Source: Pezizomycotina sp. ARF18
Taxonomy: Eukaryota > Ascomycota
NCBI GenBank assembly: GCA_002224055.1
Contig: AZLU01000170.1
Coordinates: forward strand, 28,128-92,127
Reading direction: 5' to 3'
Length of the DNA stretch: 64,000 nt
Made by a program: the position numbers and the translations under genes. Position 1 is the stretch's first letter; each line of letters opens with the position of its first letter. Below, piece after piece: positions 12,460 to 23,174 of this stretch. The notes beneath the pieces are model-generated. The model ran no database searches and was not told the origin of the DNA. It was given only the letters and a program-made list of their open reading frames with translations.

Positions 12460-13349
12460 ATGCGCGTCCATACACTTGCTATATATTTGCAACTTTCGCC
12501 CCTGCTCTCCTTGCAACACCATGCGCTCAGCTTTTCGTTGATCCACAATTCGCCAATGTCAATTTCCTAGATCCAGCCGCCGCCAATGGCCGTTGGACTA
12601 TCGTCGATTTCACCCAATGCTTCATCCGCGCACAAAACGCCAGAGATACTACCAGAGGCGGAAGACCTGGAGCGCACTGGGAAGACGCGCGGATCACCAG
12701 GTCCTCTTGGGATTCAACTGTACAATCCGTCACCGATACAGTAAACAATTATTTCAACGGCGGCAGTGGCCAAAACGATATGCTATGGCTACGCGGCGAT
12801 AGTTGGTCGCTCGCGTACTGGGGTATGGAGATTTTCAAGGGCTGCGAGATGGACGCTCAAAGGGACCTAAATACCCCCCACACTGCCGTATCAATCAGTA
12901 AGTCCTTGATCACTGCCACTTTATCGCCTTGAGCACTGTAGTATACCCTGGGACTACCGAAGCATTCATGCTCATAATCAAATAGTCCTTCCTGGCGCTG
13001 CGTCTCGGTTGCAAACGTTCGGAGCTTCGCCACAGAACGATGACGTAGCCGTAATTCCGAGATCGAAAGGGTGGCCGCGCACGTCTTTGGCCTCAGCGGG
13101 CAAACAGCGTTGACGGATTACGCGTGGACGAATTTCTCGATGCTCGCACAAGGTGTGGCCAAGCGTTTTGTTTCTAGCGTTCAGAATAGCGCGTGGGCGC
13201 TTGCGAACAGCAATGACCCTAATCACTGTATCGTCCTCGATCTTCGCAGCTTGACAAAATTCGGAAATAGCGACGGCAGGGACTTTCCGTTGGGCGGAAA
13301 TAACAAGCGGAAACGCAGTATCGCGAATTTTCCTCAACCTCAGGCTTAA
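12460..13349 (+). CDS. Secreted protein of the same undescribed family, copy B (two frame shifts)
   Basis: Paralogue of 3275-4177, on the other strand. Exon 1 is 12460-12897, intron 12898-12985 (88 nt, donor A|GTAAGT, acceptor AATAG|TC), exon 2 12986-13349; intron position and phase match copy A. Shared residues include CFIRAQN, MLWLRGDSWSLAYWGMEIF, KGCEMDAQ, HVFGLSG, LTDYAW, HCIVLDLR and NFPQPQA. Two shifts break the frame: in the signal-peptide region, where a TATATA run (about 12483-12488) has two bases too many, and at GGG 13069-13071, where one more G restores alignment with copy A. It could be a pseudogene or an assembly error; the conserved remainder favours the latter. Confidence 0.7.
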
Positions 13350-14543
13350 CTACGCCTAGACAGAGGAACCCCAGTGTAATAATATCTGTAAAATAGATTA
13401 CACCACCCTTTAGCCGGCCGTGTCCATAGTATGACACCGGCAGGAATAAGGGGGAAAACCATGAAGCCGCCTCTCCGAGTATAGGCTTCTACTAGCGATA
13501 CTGCCATTGATGAACCACAATTGCTTGCAAAACGGTTTGCGATACGGAATATATTCATCTGAGATCGCAGCGTTATACACTAAATATGGAATTTATACCC
13601 ACCTGTACCCCAGAACATACCAGCCAAAGGGCGAGGAAAAGTTACTACTTAAGGGATTGAAAACTTAAACAGGCATCGTTACACAGTGCGTAGATATACT
13701 TCCATTGTTCTCACTCTTTGCATCAAAATAAAACTGGGATTAAGACCCGGGAGGGCTTCAAGTTTACATCAAATCTGACCTATTTATCTGTCCGTGAACT
13801 TCAGTGCACCGGAAGCAGCCGACAGATCGATCGCGCAGTTTCTCCGTGGTTTATACGACAATGCCCGAGCCAGAAGCAGGCCAAACGTATTATATACAGG
13901 AAAAGGGGAAAGAAAAAGAATGAGAAAAGAACGCCAAACTAACAACAGATCTCGACTCTTGCGTAGTTGAATATATATCGTGCACCTTCCCTACGCGTCG
14001 ATCTCTCTGAGGGCTATTCTGGAACATGAGTTTTTTGCGGCCACGGAGATATATCTTGATCGAGCGGGAGGAGGATCAAAATTCAGACCCATTCCGAGCC
14101 CGGATCGCGCACCAGTCTGTTTTTCCCGTCCGGCGTAGTAAGTCTAGATGAATCCATGCGTCGCGTTGAATTGTTTTGGCTGAACGGGGGCCAGGAACAG
14201 TAGCTCATTGGCTCGGCTTTCGCCTTCTCCTTGCAACCAAAAAAATAGCATCTGAGCAATTTGTGCGTAAAAACATCGAAAATTTCACAGCAGCACGGCG
14301 GATCAGGATGATTCCTCTCCGACCCAACAACCGTTTGACCAGTGCGCAACAACATAAAGAGCAATAAGCTTTCATCATGTTGGCGATAATACAAACTCAC
14401 GATTAGCTCATTCACTTCCTGCTCCTCCGGGATAAGCTCGGTAGCTTTCCGAATTGCTACTTGCTCTACCCGGAGATATCCGAAGCAACAATGCGGCCGA
14501 ACATCCGATGTTCGAAACAAGACTACAAACGTCCATTGTCATC
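13350..14543. other. Gene-free stretch
   Basis: No supported gene. Both strands hold only short frames; those at 14083-14520 on the minus strand are antisense to the upstream part of the next gene. Confidence 0.4.
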
Positions 14544-15085
14544 ATGGCCCCCCGTTACCCTCTGTCTTAACGCGCTCTTTCTGGAAACATGCCGATGCAT
14601 GGCGCCGCGCGTCTGTGAATACGTTCCGCTGCCTCGTCGGTTGCACATCCGGCGACTTCTCGTCAATGTGGTTCCTGCAAGCCTTCTACCCCGGTCTCGG
14701 AGTTGGCGTTATCATGGGAACGTCAAGTGTGTATCTTCCTCACGCTCCCTGATAATAATAGCACTTCAGATAGCTAATAGACCATTCTCGAAGTGGTCGC
14801 CGGAATCTCTACCTCCCTCCTCCTCGAGACGCTCTTTCTCCGCTTCGGGAAAGATAAACTGCAATTGCGTCAAGCTGTGCGCATGGCGGCCGGGATGAGC
14901 CTTGTTTCAATGCTGTCAATGGAAGTCGCGGAGAACTTTGTCGATTATTCTATGACGGGAGGGTGGTAAACGTGGCGGACCCGTTCTTCTGGGTTTCCGC
15001 GGGAGTCAGTATGGGAGCTGGGTTCCTGGCACCATTGCCGTATAATTATTTCATGCTAAGGAAATATGGCAAAGCTTGTCACTGA
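14544..15085 (+). CDS. DUF4396-type membrane protein
   Basis: The start context ATCATGGCC is strong. The protein contains SFWKHADAWRRASVNTFRCL, VGCTSGDFSSMWFLQAFYPG, VAGISTSLLLETLFLRFGK, MAAGMSLVSMLSMEVAENFV and ends GFLAPLPYNYFMLRKYGKAC, the usual blocks of fungal DUF4396 proteins, which have four membrane segments and an unknown function. One intron runs from GTGTAT (about 14728) to TAATAG before ACC ATT CTC. Two shifts: the C6 run at 14548-14553 needs a seventh C to join the ATG to the conserved frame, and GG at 14965-14966 needs one more G. The family name comes from pattern recognition; function is not known. Confidence 0.7.
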
Positions 15086-15398
15086 GGATGATGCTTAAAG
15101 ACTAGGGCACAATGGGAGATAAGTCCACAACGGAATAAGTCAATATTCGAATTCCCTTTGCATACACCGACTCCGATGAGATCATATGTATATATACATC
15201 ATGTAATAGATTCGAAGTTCTATTCAATGTGCCCTTAAACTTATCCCCAAATCTCCATTTTCGAGAGAGCCACAGGTTTTTGCGTTCATTCATACCGCTC
15301 GCCCACTCTTATACTGATATTTAAGACCCAAAGACTATCCCATCGATCCCTTATATATTCCCTCCTCATATCATTTTAATAAACCAGCTTCGCCCAGC

Positions 15399-15686
15399 CT
15401 ATTGCTGGTTGACGTACAGCGGGAACGAAGTGCCTGAACCTCGCATCCGAACCATCATGATTCCGCCCGTTGGTACGACGTCAACTCCCAGGCTGTTGTG
15501 CTTGACGTAGTTGCTGAAGTCCTGGATGCAAACGAGGATGATGATCAGGACGATGAAAATGCCTAGTTGCGACAACGCTTTGACGACTCGAAGAATATCT
15601 GGATGGGGTGGTGGGTGTCGCGAGCCATCTTGAATCTGAAAACGTAGGTTATGAACGAGGATGGAAGTTTGTCGAATGCTGGACAA
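15399..15686 (-). CDS. Small single-pass membrane protein, hypothetical
   Basis: About 80-95 residues with one strong membrane segment (LGIFIVLIIILVCIQ) and a polar C-terminus ending FPLYVNQQ. A well-placed ATG (caagATGGCTCG, at 15628) lies in a different frame from the membrane segment and would join it after one base shift near 15580. Otherwise the frame has no ATG near its start. It follows the DUF4396 gene tail to tail. No family recognised; it may be a small real gene or a fragment. Confidence 0.35.
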   Translation of the reverse strand: MSSIRQTSILVHNLRFQIQDGSRHPPPHPDILRVVKALSQLGIFIVLIIILVCIQDFSNYVKHNSLGVDVVPTGGIMMVRMRGSGTSFPLYVNQQ

Positions 15687-16956
15687 CGATGTCGAGGGAA
15701 AAATCGAGGGAGTTTGAACGCGTTCGTGTTTCGCCGATGGTTGAGAATGAGAGAAAAAACAATTGAAACGCTTCCAAAGGATCAGGATAGCTCCAGCCCC
15801 GATTTAAAATTTAGAAGCAACTGCAGATTGTAGTTGACCGGTCGCGTGTAACCAACTACCGATCGCCGGTGAACTTGAAGAAGCGGAACGATATCAGCGT
15901 TGCTATTTCCCCGCAAATATGGAGTCTCGGTTTACACGTCCATCATTTTTGGTAGTATGTTACCCCTGAAGTCTCAGCGAGACAAATTCACGTACCCACG
16001 GTTTTCAGACCGAATTCATTGTAGATTTTAATCCTGCAAACAGTTAGTAGGAGTACTCTGTGGAGTTTACTACCAAGATCTCCATAAAAGACCTTGCCAT
16101 ATCAGTGTAAACAATTGGTAATCTCCTGAATTGAATGCTTTGTATACTATTTCTTCTCTTTCGTGTCCGCGCGGATTGCAAACCTAGACCGATGAGGACA
16201 TTCATATCGCGCGGTTCGTATATTCTCATTAGACCGGGTAGCACCAGGCCTTTAATTAGCTTAATACCGATATGGTCTGGCGCGCACGTGCATCTATCTT
16301 CTTATTCGCTAACTTCTACACGTATGTTTAGATGGATTTTCTAACTATCGAAGAAATCGAACTCAAAGAACGCTCTGCCACTAGGCACGGCGGAGTCGAG
16401 CGTTTTCACGTCCGAAATTTTCACGTACGAAATTTTCACTTCAAAACATAGCAAAATTTATGTGGAAAACGGCATCAATTTAAATAACGTACTAACACCC
16501 AGAACGCCATACCCAGGAAAGACAATGTCATGAGATATCATCATATAACAAAGTAAAAGAGAATAAACGAAACATTCATGAGTCTATAGATTTTTAGGGA
16601 GAAGTGGGAAGAAGGAAGGGGGAAGGGGGAAGAAGGAAGGGAACTTTGAAGGGGAAGGGGAAATTGAAGGAAGATAACAAGGCAAGGAAATGTCATGAGG
16701 GGAAGCGAAGAATACATTGCAATAGAAAACAGAAAATGCATCAAAACTCCATGAGGTGCGGTAAATGAAATAGAAATGCAGTCAAGAAATTAAAAGACAA
16801 GATAAAAACAATAGAAAGACGAATAAACACCATTTTCTGGAGTACCAAACGCCTTCCAAACGCCTTCCAAACTTCAAGTTCTTCTACATTCTGGTTCGTC
16901 CTATTCTCAGAGTTTCGTCAATTCGTAGCTGGTCGTGGTACTCAAGTATAATGACT
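15687..16956. other. Gene-free stretch with purine-rich tract
   Basis: No supported gene. Bases 16594-16690 form an A/G-rich tract (GGAAGAAGG repeats). At 16851-16875 the 11-mer AAACGCCTTCC occurs twice in tandem. The right end is the 3' flank of the GPI-type gene. Confidence 0.45.
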
Positions 16957-19684
16957 TTAGAGCATGAAGGCAGCGGTGATGATGGCACTAGCCAGAGCAA
17001 AGGTGCTCCAAGCAACAACGTTCTTTGGGCTGTCGCTCTTCTTACCAGCGGTGCTGAAGCCGAGGACGCCATGATTGTGGTCACCGGCAGTTGGAGTTGC
17101 GTTTGCTTTAATAACAATCGAGTTAGCAACTAATCAATCAATCAATATATTAGAGGGAAGAGATATTTATCTACTTACCATCGTTGCCAGTCTTAGTAGC
17201 CGTGTGGCTGCTGTGGTGTCCGGAATGGTGGGTAGTCTCCAGGGTAGTGTGGCTGCTGTGATGGGTGTGGTGACCGGTAGAAGTAGCCGTGGCAGATGAG
17301 CTCGAGAAGGTGACGGTCGAGTGAGGCGTCGCTGCCTGGCGTAAGTGGTGGGGCTGGAGTGGTGGTGGTGGTGGTGGTGGTGGGACTTAGGGCTCGAAGA
17401 GGGTTCTGGCGTGGCGGCGGTTTCGGAAGACGAAGCGTCGGCGGACGTGGGGAAAGCCTCGGCGGATAAGGACTCGGCAGGGCAGAATCAGTGGAGGAGT
17501 CGTCGGCAGCAGAAGCGGCGTCATCATCGTCGGTTGAACGCTTCCGGAAGGTCTGGCCTTGAGCGCTACCCGTCGCATCCGATGCTCCAAGGGAGTAGCG
17601 CCTGTGGAATCCGAAGGTGTCATCTGACCACCAGAGACGCCTGCCATGCCCCCGTAGCCACTGCCCTGGGCATTACCGCTGCTGTACCGGCCACCCCGTT
17701 GCCAACACCTGCCGCTCCGTCGGTGCCTCCGCTGTTGCCGTCGCCTTTTTTCCCACCATGGTGAACAGCTGACTTAACAGCTTTCTTCGCAGAGCTACCG
17801 CCCGATTTAATAGCATGCCCAGTCTGGGCCAGGGCGTTTGAGACAACACCACGATGTCCATCTTGATCACCGCGGCGCTTCAACGCTCCATTAGCATGAT
17901 TATGCGGGGAATGGGGATCGTGCTCCGTTGAGCCATCAACTCCATGTCCGCCAACGCCTGCGGACGAACCCTGCGCATGCTGGTGATCGTGCTCGAGTTG
18001 CTCTTCGCTCTCGTTCTCACCGGGTGGCCTCCAGCAGCTTGGTTGCCAGAGTGTGCTGTATGATCAGGTCCGTTGCCGTTGTGTTGATGTCCGGAAGTTG
18101 AATCTGTAGCTTCGTTATGATGGTGACCAGATCCATTCTGAGAAGTTGCGTGCGTACCGTCGATGTGGTTGTGTTCGTGGTGGGAAGGGTCTGATCCTTC
18201 ATGATTCGGTTATTGCGGCGTCGTATAGCCGCCCCGCTCGGATCCGAAGGGGTGCCCATCGCGCCGCCCATCGTTTCCATATTCAGGTCAGAGGAAGCTC
18301 CCGGAGTAGCGTCGAGTGAGCCTGCCGCGGTCTGATGAGCGCCAGATCCTGCACCCGCGCCCTGGTGGTCATAATGGCCTTGGTGGCCATGGTGATTTGC
18401 GCCCTGTGCATGTGCGTCCTGGCCGGAGACGCCGGCAGACTTGGAGGTCTGGTCGTGGGCGTTAGACGATCCCTTGCCAGTCCCGGTATTGCTCCCTTGA
18501 TGACCATTCACATGCCCTTGGGCGTTGTTGGATCCGCTGGCGGCGTTAGAACCGTGGTCGTTTCCAGGGCTCCGGCGTCTCATTTGAGCTTCCGGTGCAG
18601 GCTCCTGAGAGGAGGCCTGAGCAAGGTTGGGGTCAACTCCGTTGGGGTCGGTGCCGTCGGAAGAAAGTCCCTGGCCGGGCGTTGAGCCCGCAGATCCGGT
18701 ACCCGCGTCCTGCTGATTATTCTGCTGCGCGTTGCCTGCATGAGGTCCGTGGTTGTGATGATGACCATTACCATTGCCTTTGCCGGTGTGATCGCCTTGG
18801 GTGCCGGTACCAGCGCCCTTGCCCTGATTATGGTGATCCTGTTTTCCGCGGCCGGTTCCCTGGATGTGGTTAGGATCCTTTGTAGGGCTGGAGTTGGTTC
18901 CGGCCGTGGCACCCGAAGTGCCGTCTTGGCCAGGGCTACGACGCCGCATCGTGTTACCGACAGTGGGGCCCTCAGTGGCGACGGCCGAGCTATCTGCCAT
19001 ACCGCTGCCTTCGTCGAGTCCGGATGGGGCTCCCGGCGTGGGTTTCGAAGTACCAGATCCTAGGTGGCCGTTCGCACCATTGTGGTGTCCGTCGTGCCCG
19101 TGACCTCCAGCGCCGTGGTCGAGGTGCCCCTTGTTGGCATCGGTCTGGTGACCGTCCGAATGTCCTTTATCGTGCTGGTGTGGGCCTTGGTGTGGGTTAT
19201 GTTCGTGTCCGTTGCCAGCGGTGGCAGGCGTGGCATCATGAGGTCCACTAGGAGAGCGTCGCATATTCTGGTTGTGGGGATGGGGACCGTTCTGAGCTCC
19301 GGGAGCTGAGCCTTGAGATCCAGGCGCGCCGTTGTGGCCGTGGTTGTGAGGACCAACGCCGGCATTAGCTCCAGCTCCATGGTGCCCGGGGGCGGTGTTT
19401 CCATGGTTGTGAGAGTGTCCAGGCCCATTAGCGCCTTGCGCAGCTGGAGCCGCCTGGGAATCCATGGGGTCCTCAGAGCCCACCGGCTCGGTAGCTCCTC
19501 CTGCTTGCTGAGCATTTCCAGAGACTTGAACGTTACCCCCCACTGAATCAGTTGGGCCTTGGCCGCTGACAGTGGTGCGACGCGCGAGGGTTCCAGCGCC
19601 GCTACCGTCCGCGATGGCAGCAGCATGGACGGAGAGAATGAGGCCAGAGGTGGCGGCCAAGTAGAGAGCTTTGGAGGGATGCAT
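16957..19684 (-). CDS. His/Gly/Asn-rich GPI-type wall protein with regularly spaced Kex2-type sites
   Basis: Exon 1 is 19684-17179, intron 17178-17106 (GTAAGT...TTAAAG), exon 2 17105-16957. It begins with a signal peptide (MHPSKALYLAATSGLILSVH) and ends with a polar stretch followed by a hydrophobic tail (NVVAWSTFALASAIITAAFM), the layout of a GPI attachment signal. Between them are repeated His/Gly/Asn/Gln-rich segments separated by basic motifs: ARR (35-36), MRRSP (142), MRRRSPGQDG (247), MRRRSPGNDH (369) and IRRRN (488), spaced about 105-122 residues; KRR, RKR and a seven-His run follow. Such sites are cut by the Golgi protease Kex2. Six shifts interrupt the second half (near 18190, 18020, 17676, 17579, 17485 and 17320); the four clearest are restored by one G. 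With one base restored at each, the length is about 886 residues. It could be a metal-binding wall protein or a repeat-peptide precursor; no homologue is named. Confidence 0.75.
17358..17381 (+). repeat. (GTG)n trinucleotide run encoding poly-His on the minus strand
   Basis: GGTGGTGGTGG-type run within the GPI-type gene. Read on the minus strand it is (CAC)n, giving seven consecutive histidines. The tract is prone to length change. Confidence 0.8.
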
Positions 19685-21776
19685 TTTGTAGTGAAGAGGT
19701 AGGTTAAAATGGTTTTGAAGCTAGAAGGAAGTGTAAAGAGCTAAGGGGGCTGTCGGAAGACTGAGATGGATCGAGAATGAAATCTGAGTGAGAAATGTAG
19801 CGGAAAGCAGTTAAATGCGCTATGATAAAAACGAAGATATGTAAGAGAGTAAAAGTGAAGTGGAGGTAAATCCGAAGACTTATGTATGTCGAGATAGAGA
19901 GGTTGTTGTAATGCTGAAGACTGAATCCAGAGATCGAAGCCGAATGATGATGATGATAATGATGATGTTTTTTCTCTCAATCTCGGGGACGGAAAGACGG
20001 TTTATATCCTTCGACTTCAACAAGGAAAACTATAAAACAGCGTAAAGCTGAAGTACTTTGTGGTTAGAGCCCTAGTATGCAATACTATTAGATTTACTTT
20101 GCCTTCATCGGCGGTGCAGGCTGTGTCTGACTTCAATTGCGATTATCGGTCTAATGTCCGATGGTTAGTGCAATCTATCCTGGAAGAGCGTCTATGTGCT
20201 TTCCCACGCCCATGGCATGCTACGCTTAACGCTACCCAAGATTCGATGAGCCCCATAACTACTGTGGCCCGTCGCTCTAATAGCAGTTGTTGGAACAGTG
20301 CATAAAGTGGCAATAGCAGGACTGGTTCTTGCGCCGCATCAGTAATATGGTAAACGATAGCCTTATGGTTTTGCCGTAGTAGATGCAACACGTTTTGTTG
20401 AATCGCATAAACTACTCCCTGTACTACGCCGCTGCCATGGTAGGTGAGCCCAGACTTCTAATCGAGCTAACCGGAGCCAGCCCTATGGCTATGTACATCG
20501 GTGGTTAAACGCACATCTTTTCATATCAAGACTCTACTAGAGATACCCGATATTATGGATAGCTAGTGTTTTGCTTGTCCGTCAATTGGCAATTGGGGAA
20601 GGATAATTGCCCGGGCAGTACTTGTAACGTGGTTCATGCGAACGTTATGCCCTAGATACAACGTCCAATTTGCATTGTGTCTGGCTAAGCGCCGCTAATC
20701 GTGGTGGCGCCTGCCAAGTCCTATAAGGCCTATAAGGCCAAGTCAACCCCACACTTTCCCAAAAATCTAAGGCTAAATTTAAAGATACACTAGCATGTAG
20801 TAAAATGGCGTCTAGTCTAGTAGCAGCAGTAGGGCATGAAACAGGTAATTAACCTTGTGGCTATGAAATCAACGGGACGGTAAGCGGATGTCTGGGCGGG
20901 GTTTCGCTTTCGCTAAGCCTGGTGCAGCGTTCCCGGACAGCCATCTCCGCCTTGTTTGTATTTGAACCACCGTTAGCTTCTCATGCAAGTATTGGAAGTT
21001 TTTGAGACTAGCCTTTTCTGTTTCTGAAGATGCCGTTTCAAAAATCTGAAGAGGGCACAGGAGAATGTGGCTTCCGTAACATTGAAAACGATCGTCCGTG
21101 TATTGCGCGTTGCTGTGATAGATCACCGGCCGTCCTTACTAAATCAAGATCATGGAAATACTCGATTTCCGGGTACTTAGAGAAGTATTAGACTGACAAT
21201 CCAAAGCACGGTTAATCTAATTATCCGCGTCCTTAAGATAGCTCTTCCGTCATGGCTGAGAAAAAACATCGGAAACCTAAGGATCAATGCATCGTCTCTA
21301 CCGGTAAATAATCCAAATCTAACGACATGCGTTCGTTGAATGGTCTTGCTCTCAGCCAGCCTCCCAACTCCATTTCTTGCTTTAGATCCTGATCGCGCTC
21401 AGCACCGGTAGATTCGGCGGTGTTCTGTTATATTGCCGGAGGGCACTGTTTTCCGTGATGGTTCATAGCAAGCCTCTCAGGCTTGATCATCGTGATTTTA
21501 TCGAAACTCCTGGTAATGAAGCCATAGCAGGCATGAGGACTACATGAGTTCAGACTGATAAATGGCAATTTACTTAAAATCTCCCGCAACTCTCGAACCC
21601 TTCAACAAAGCCCAATTTCCCAAAGCTTCCCATCATTTACGTCTCAAGGGTTGTGATCAGATCTTATTCTACTAGACAAATGTTTCCCAGTTATTTCTAT
21701 TAGCATCAACATCTTCAGCGCTTCTTTAAATCCTCCGTCAGTCTGATAATTTTTCTCCCGCAACGAACGAATAGCT
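19685..21776. other. Gene-free stretch, 2.1 kb
   Basis: The first 300 bases are upstream of the GPI-type gene, with an ATG/ATGATG run near 19945-19970. At 20722-20745 CCTATAAGG is repeated in tandem. Bases about 20490-20550 resemble 1700-1760, likely a mutated dispersed repeat. No gene is supported. Confidence 0.45.
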
Positions 21777-22679
21777 ATGTCTAACCCAAAGGCCGTCACT
21801 TCCTCGGTAACTCCCGGACATGCAACCGTCGATAACAAGTCGCCCACCAGAATCAGAATTCCTTCCACAATACGCCGCCGCCTTACAATCCCCAATCTCC
21901 ACCGACAACACCCCACACTAGTCCCGCGACCGCTCATGGTGGTAAAACCCCGTAAATTCCCCGGGAGCAAGCCTGTAGCAGTGACCGCGGGTGGCCCAAC
22001 CTAGCTAAGACCGCGGGTGGCCAGCCTCCGTCGAGTGCTCCTGGCAGCAAGCCTCCCACGACGGCTCATAGTGGAATTCTGCGAGCGCTGCTGGGGCAAG
22101 CCTCCGTGAATAACGTCGCCGGTAATGCCCAGTCGCATCCTGCCGGGGCGGCAACCCTCACCCAAATGTTTCTACAGGCAAACCTCACCCAGATACTCGA
22201 ACGTCAAGCCTTATATGAACGCACCCGGCTCAAAGCTTCCCGCGAAAGTCGGTTCTCTTCCTAACATCGTCGTACAACAAGGTCAGTCGTCCAAGGCCTA
22301 CGAGCACGCCACCCAACTACCCCGGGCGCAGCCTTAGCGTCGCCCAGTCCGGCTGCTGCAGAGGCTTCTTTCAACATAGGGGGTTCTTTCAAGATGGGTC
22401 TAGTAGTCCCGCTTTCGGGTCGGCTTCGCGACGACGACGGCTACTGACGCAAGCCCGACGACATTACATACGAGCGCCCATGGCACGCCAACGCGGGCGC
22501 GGGCGGCAATGGAGGAATCATCCTACGGACGCAGCTCCCGAGGCAAGAATGGGAGGTCTCACGAGAAGGTGACGGCGATAACGAATCACATATTTTTGAG
22601 CGCTGCTCCGAGCGTATATCTCACGCCTGGCAGTCTGGCCTTCCTTGGTGCGGCTGCTACTTTACCGTGGATATTGTGA
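21777..22679 (+). CDS. Pro/Ser/Gly-rich GPI-type surface protein, heavily frame-shifted; start uncertain
   Basis: The three plus-strand frames alternate to give a low-complexity protein with repeated PGSKP motifs (PGSKPVAVTAGG, PGSKPPTTAHSG, PGSKLPAKVG) and Thr/Ala/Ser-rich stretches (ATTTATDASPTTLHTSAHG). It ends with a hydrophobic tail (SVYLTPGSLAFLGAAATLPW) just before the TGA at 22677-22679, which resembles a GPI signal. No convincing signal peptide is found; one may lie in a shifted frame near 21680. There are at least four shifts in 0.9 kb. It may be a real wall protein with sequencing errors or a decaying gene. No family recognised. Confidence 0.45.
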
Positions 22680-22829
22680 TGATTCTGTTTGCGATTCGTG
22701 TATTGGGCGTTCTAACGGCTTGACATCATGGTTTATGATTTGTTATATATGGATTTTGTTTGGAGTTTCGGAGTTCTTCACTTGTCTCAATTGCTGTTTC
22801 CCATACGTGTATCATCATGTTTGAACCCA

Positions 22830-22846
22830 CCCCCCCCCCCCCCCCC
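22830..22846 (+). repeat. Poly-C tract (17 C)
   Basis: Uninterrupted C17 in the 3' flank of the preceding gene. Such runs are poorly resolved by most sequencing methods. Confidence 0.9.
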
Positions 22847-23174
22847 TTTTAAATTGATACATTATTACTGTACTATCAGTGAGTCAGTGTAAGTACAATT
22901 TGAAATAAATTATCCTCGTAGGGCGTAGGCTATGGCCTTGAAGGAAGAATAGTAGTCTTTCGGAAAAGGCTGCAGTGTAAAATCATCAACGTGAAGTGAA
23001 ACGTCAAGCATGGAAGTACAAGAAACGGCGAAGGAGATCGCGATCGTAACAAAATTGGTTGGAGATTAAGCCGGTCGACATCATGACTCCGATAATATCA
23101 TCGCCCTTATTGAGCTATCGGAATATAGCAAGTCGGTAGGGCTGTCAGTGTTCGCAATGATTCTTAGGCTCCTC

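Noticed and set aside
14083-14520. 145-codon minus-strand frame
   Set aside because: Antisense to the region upstream of the DUF4396 gene with no motif of its own.
18335-19626. Long open frames of 80-188 codons overlapping the GPI-type gene in other frames and on the other strand
   Set aside because: They are shadows of a G/C-biased low-complexity gene; they lack signal peptides, splice sites and family motifs.
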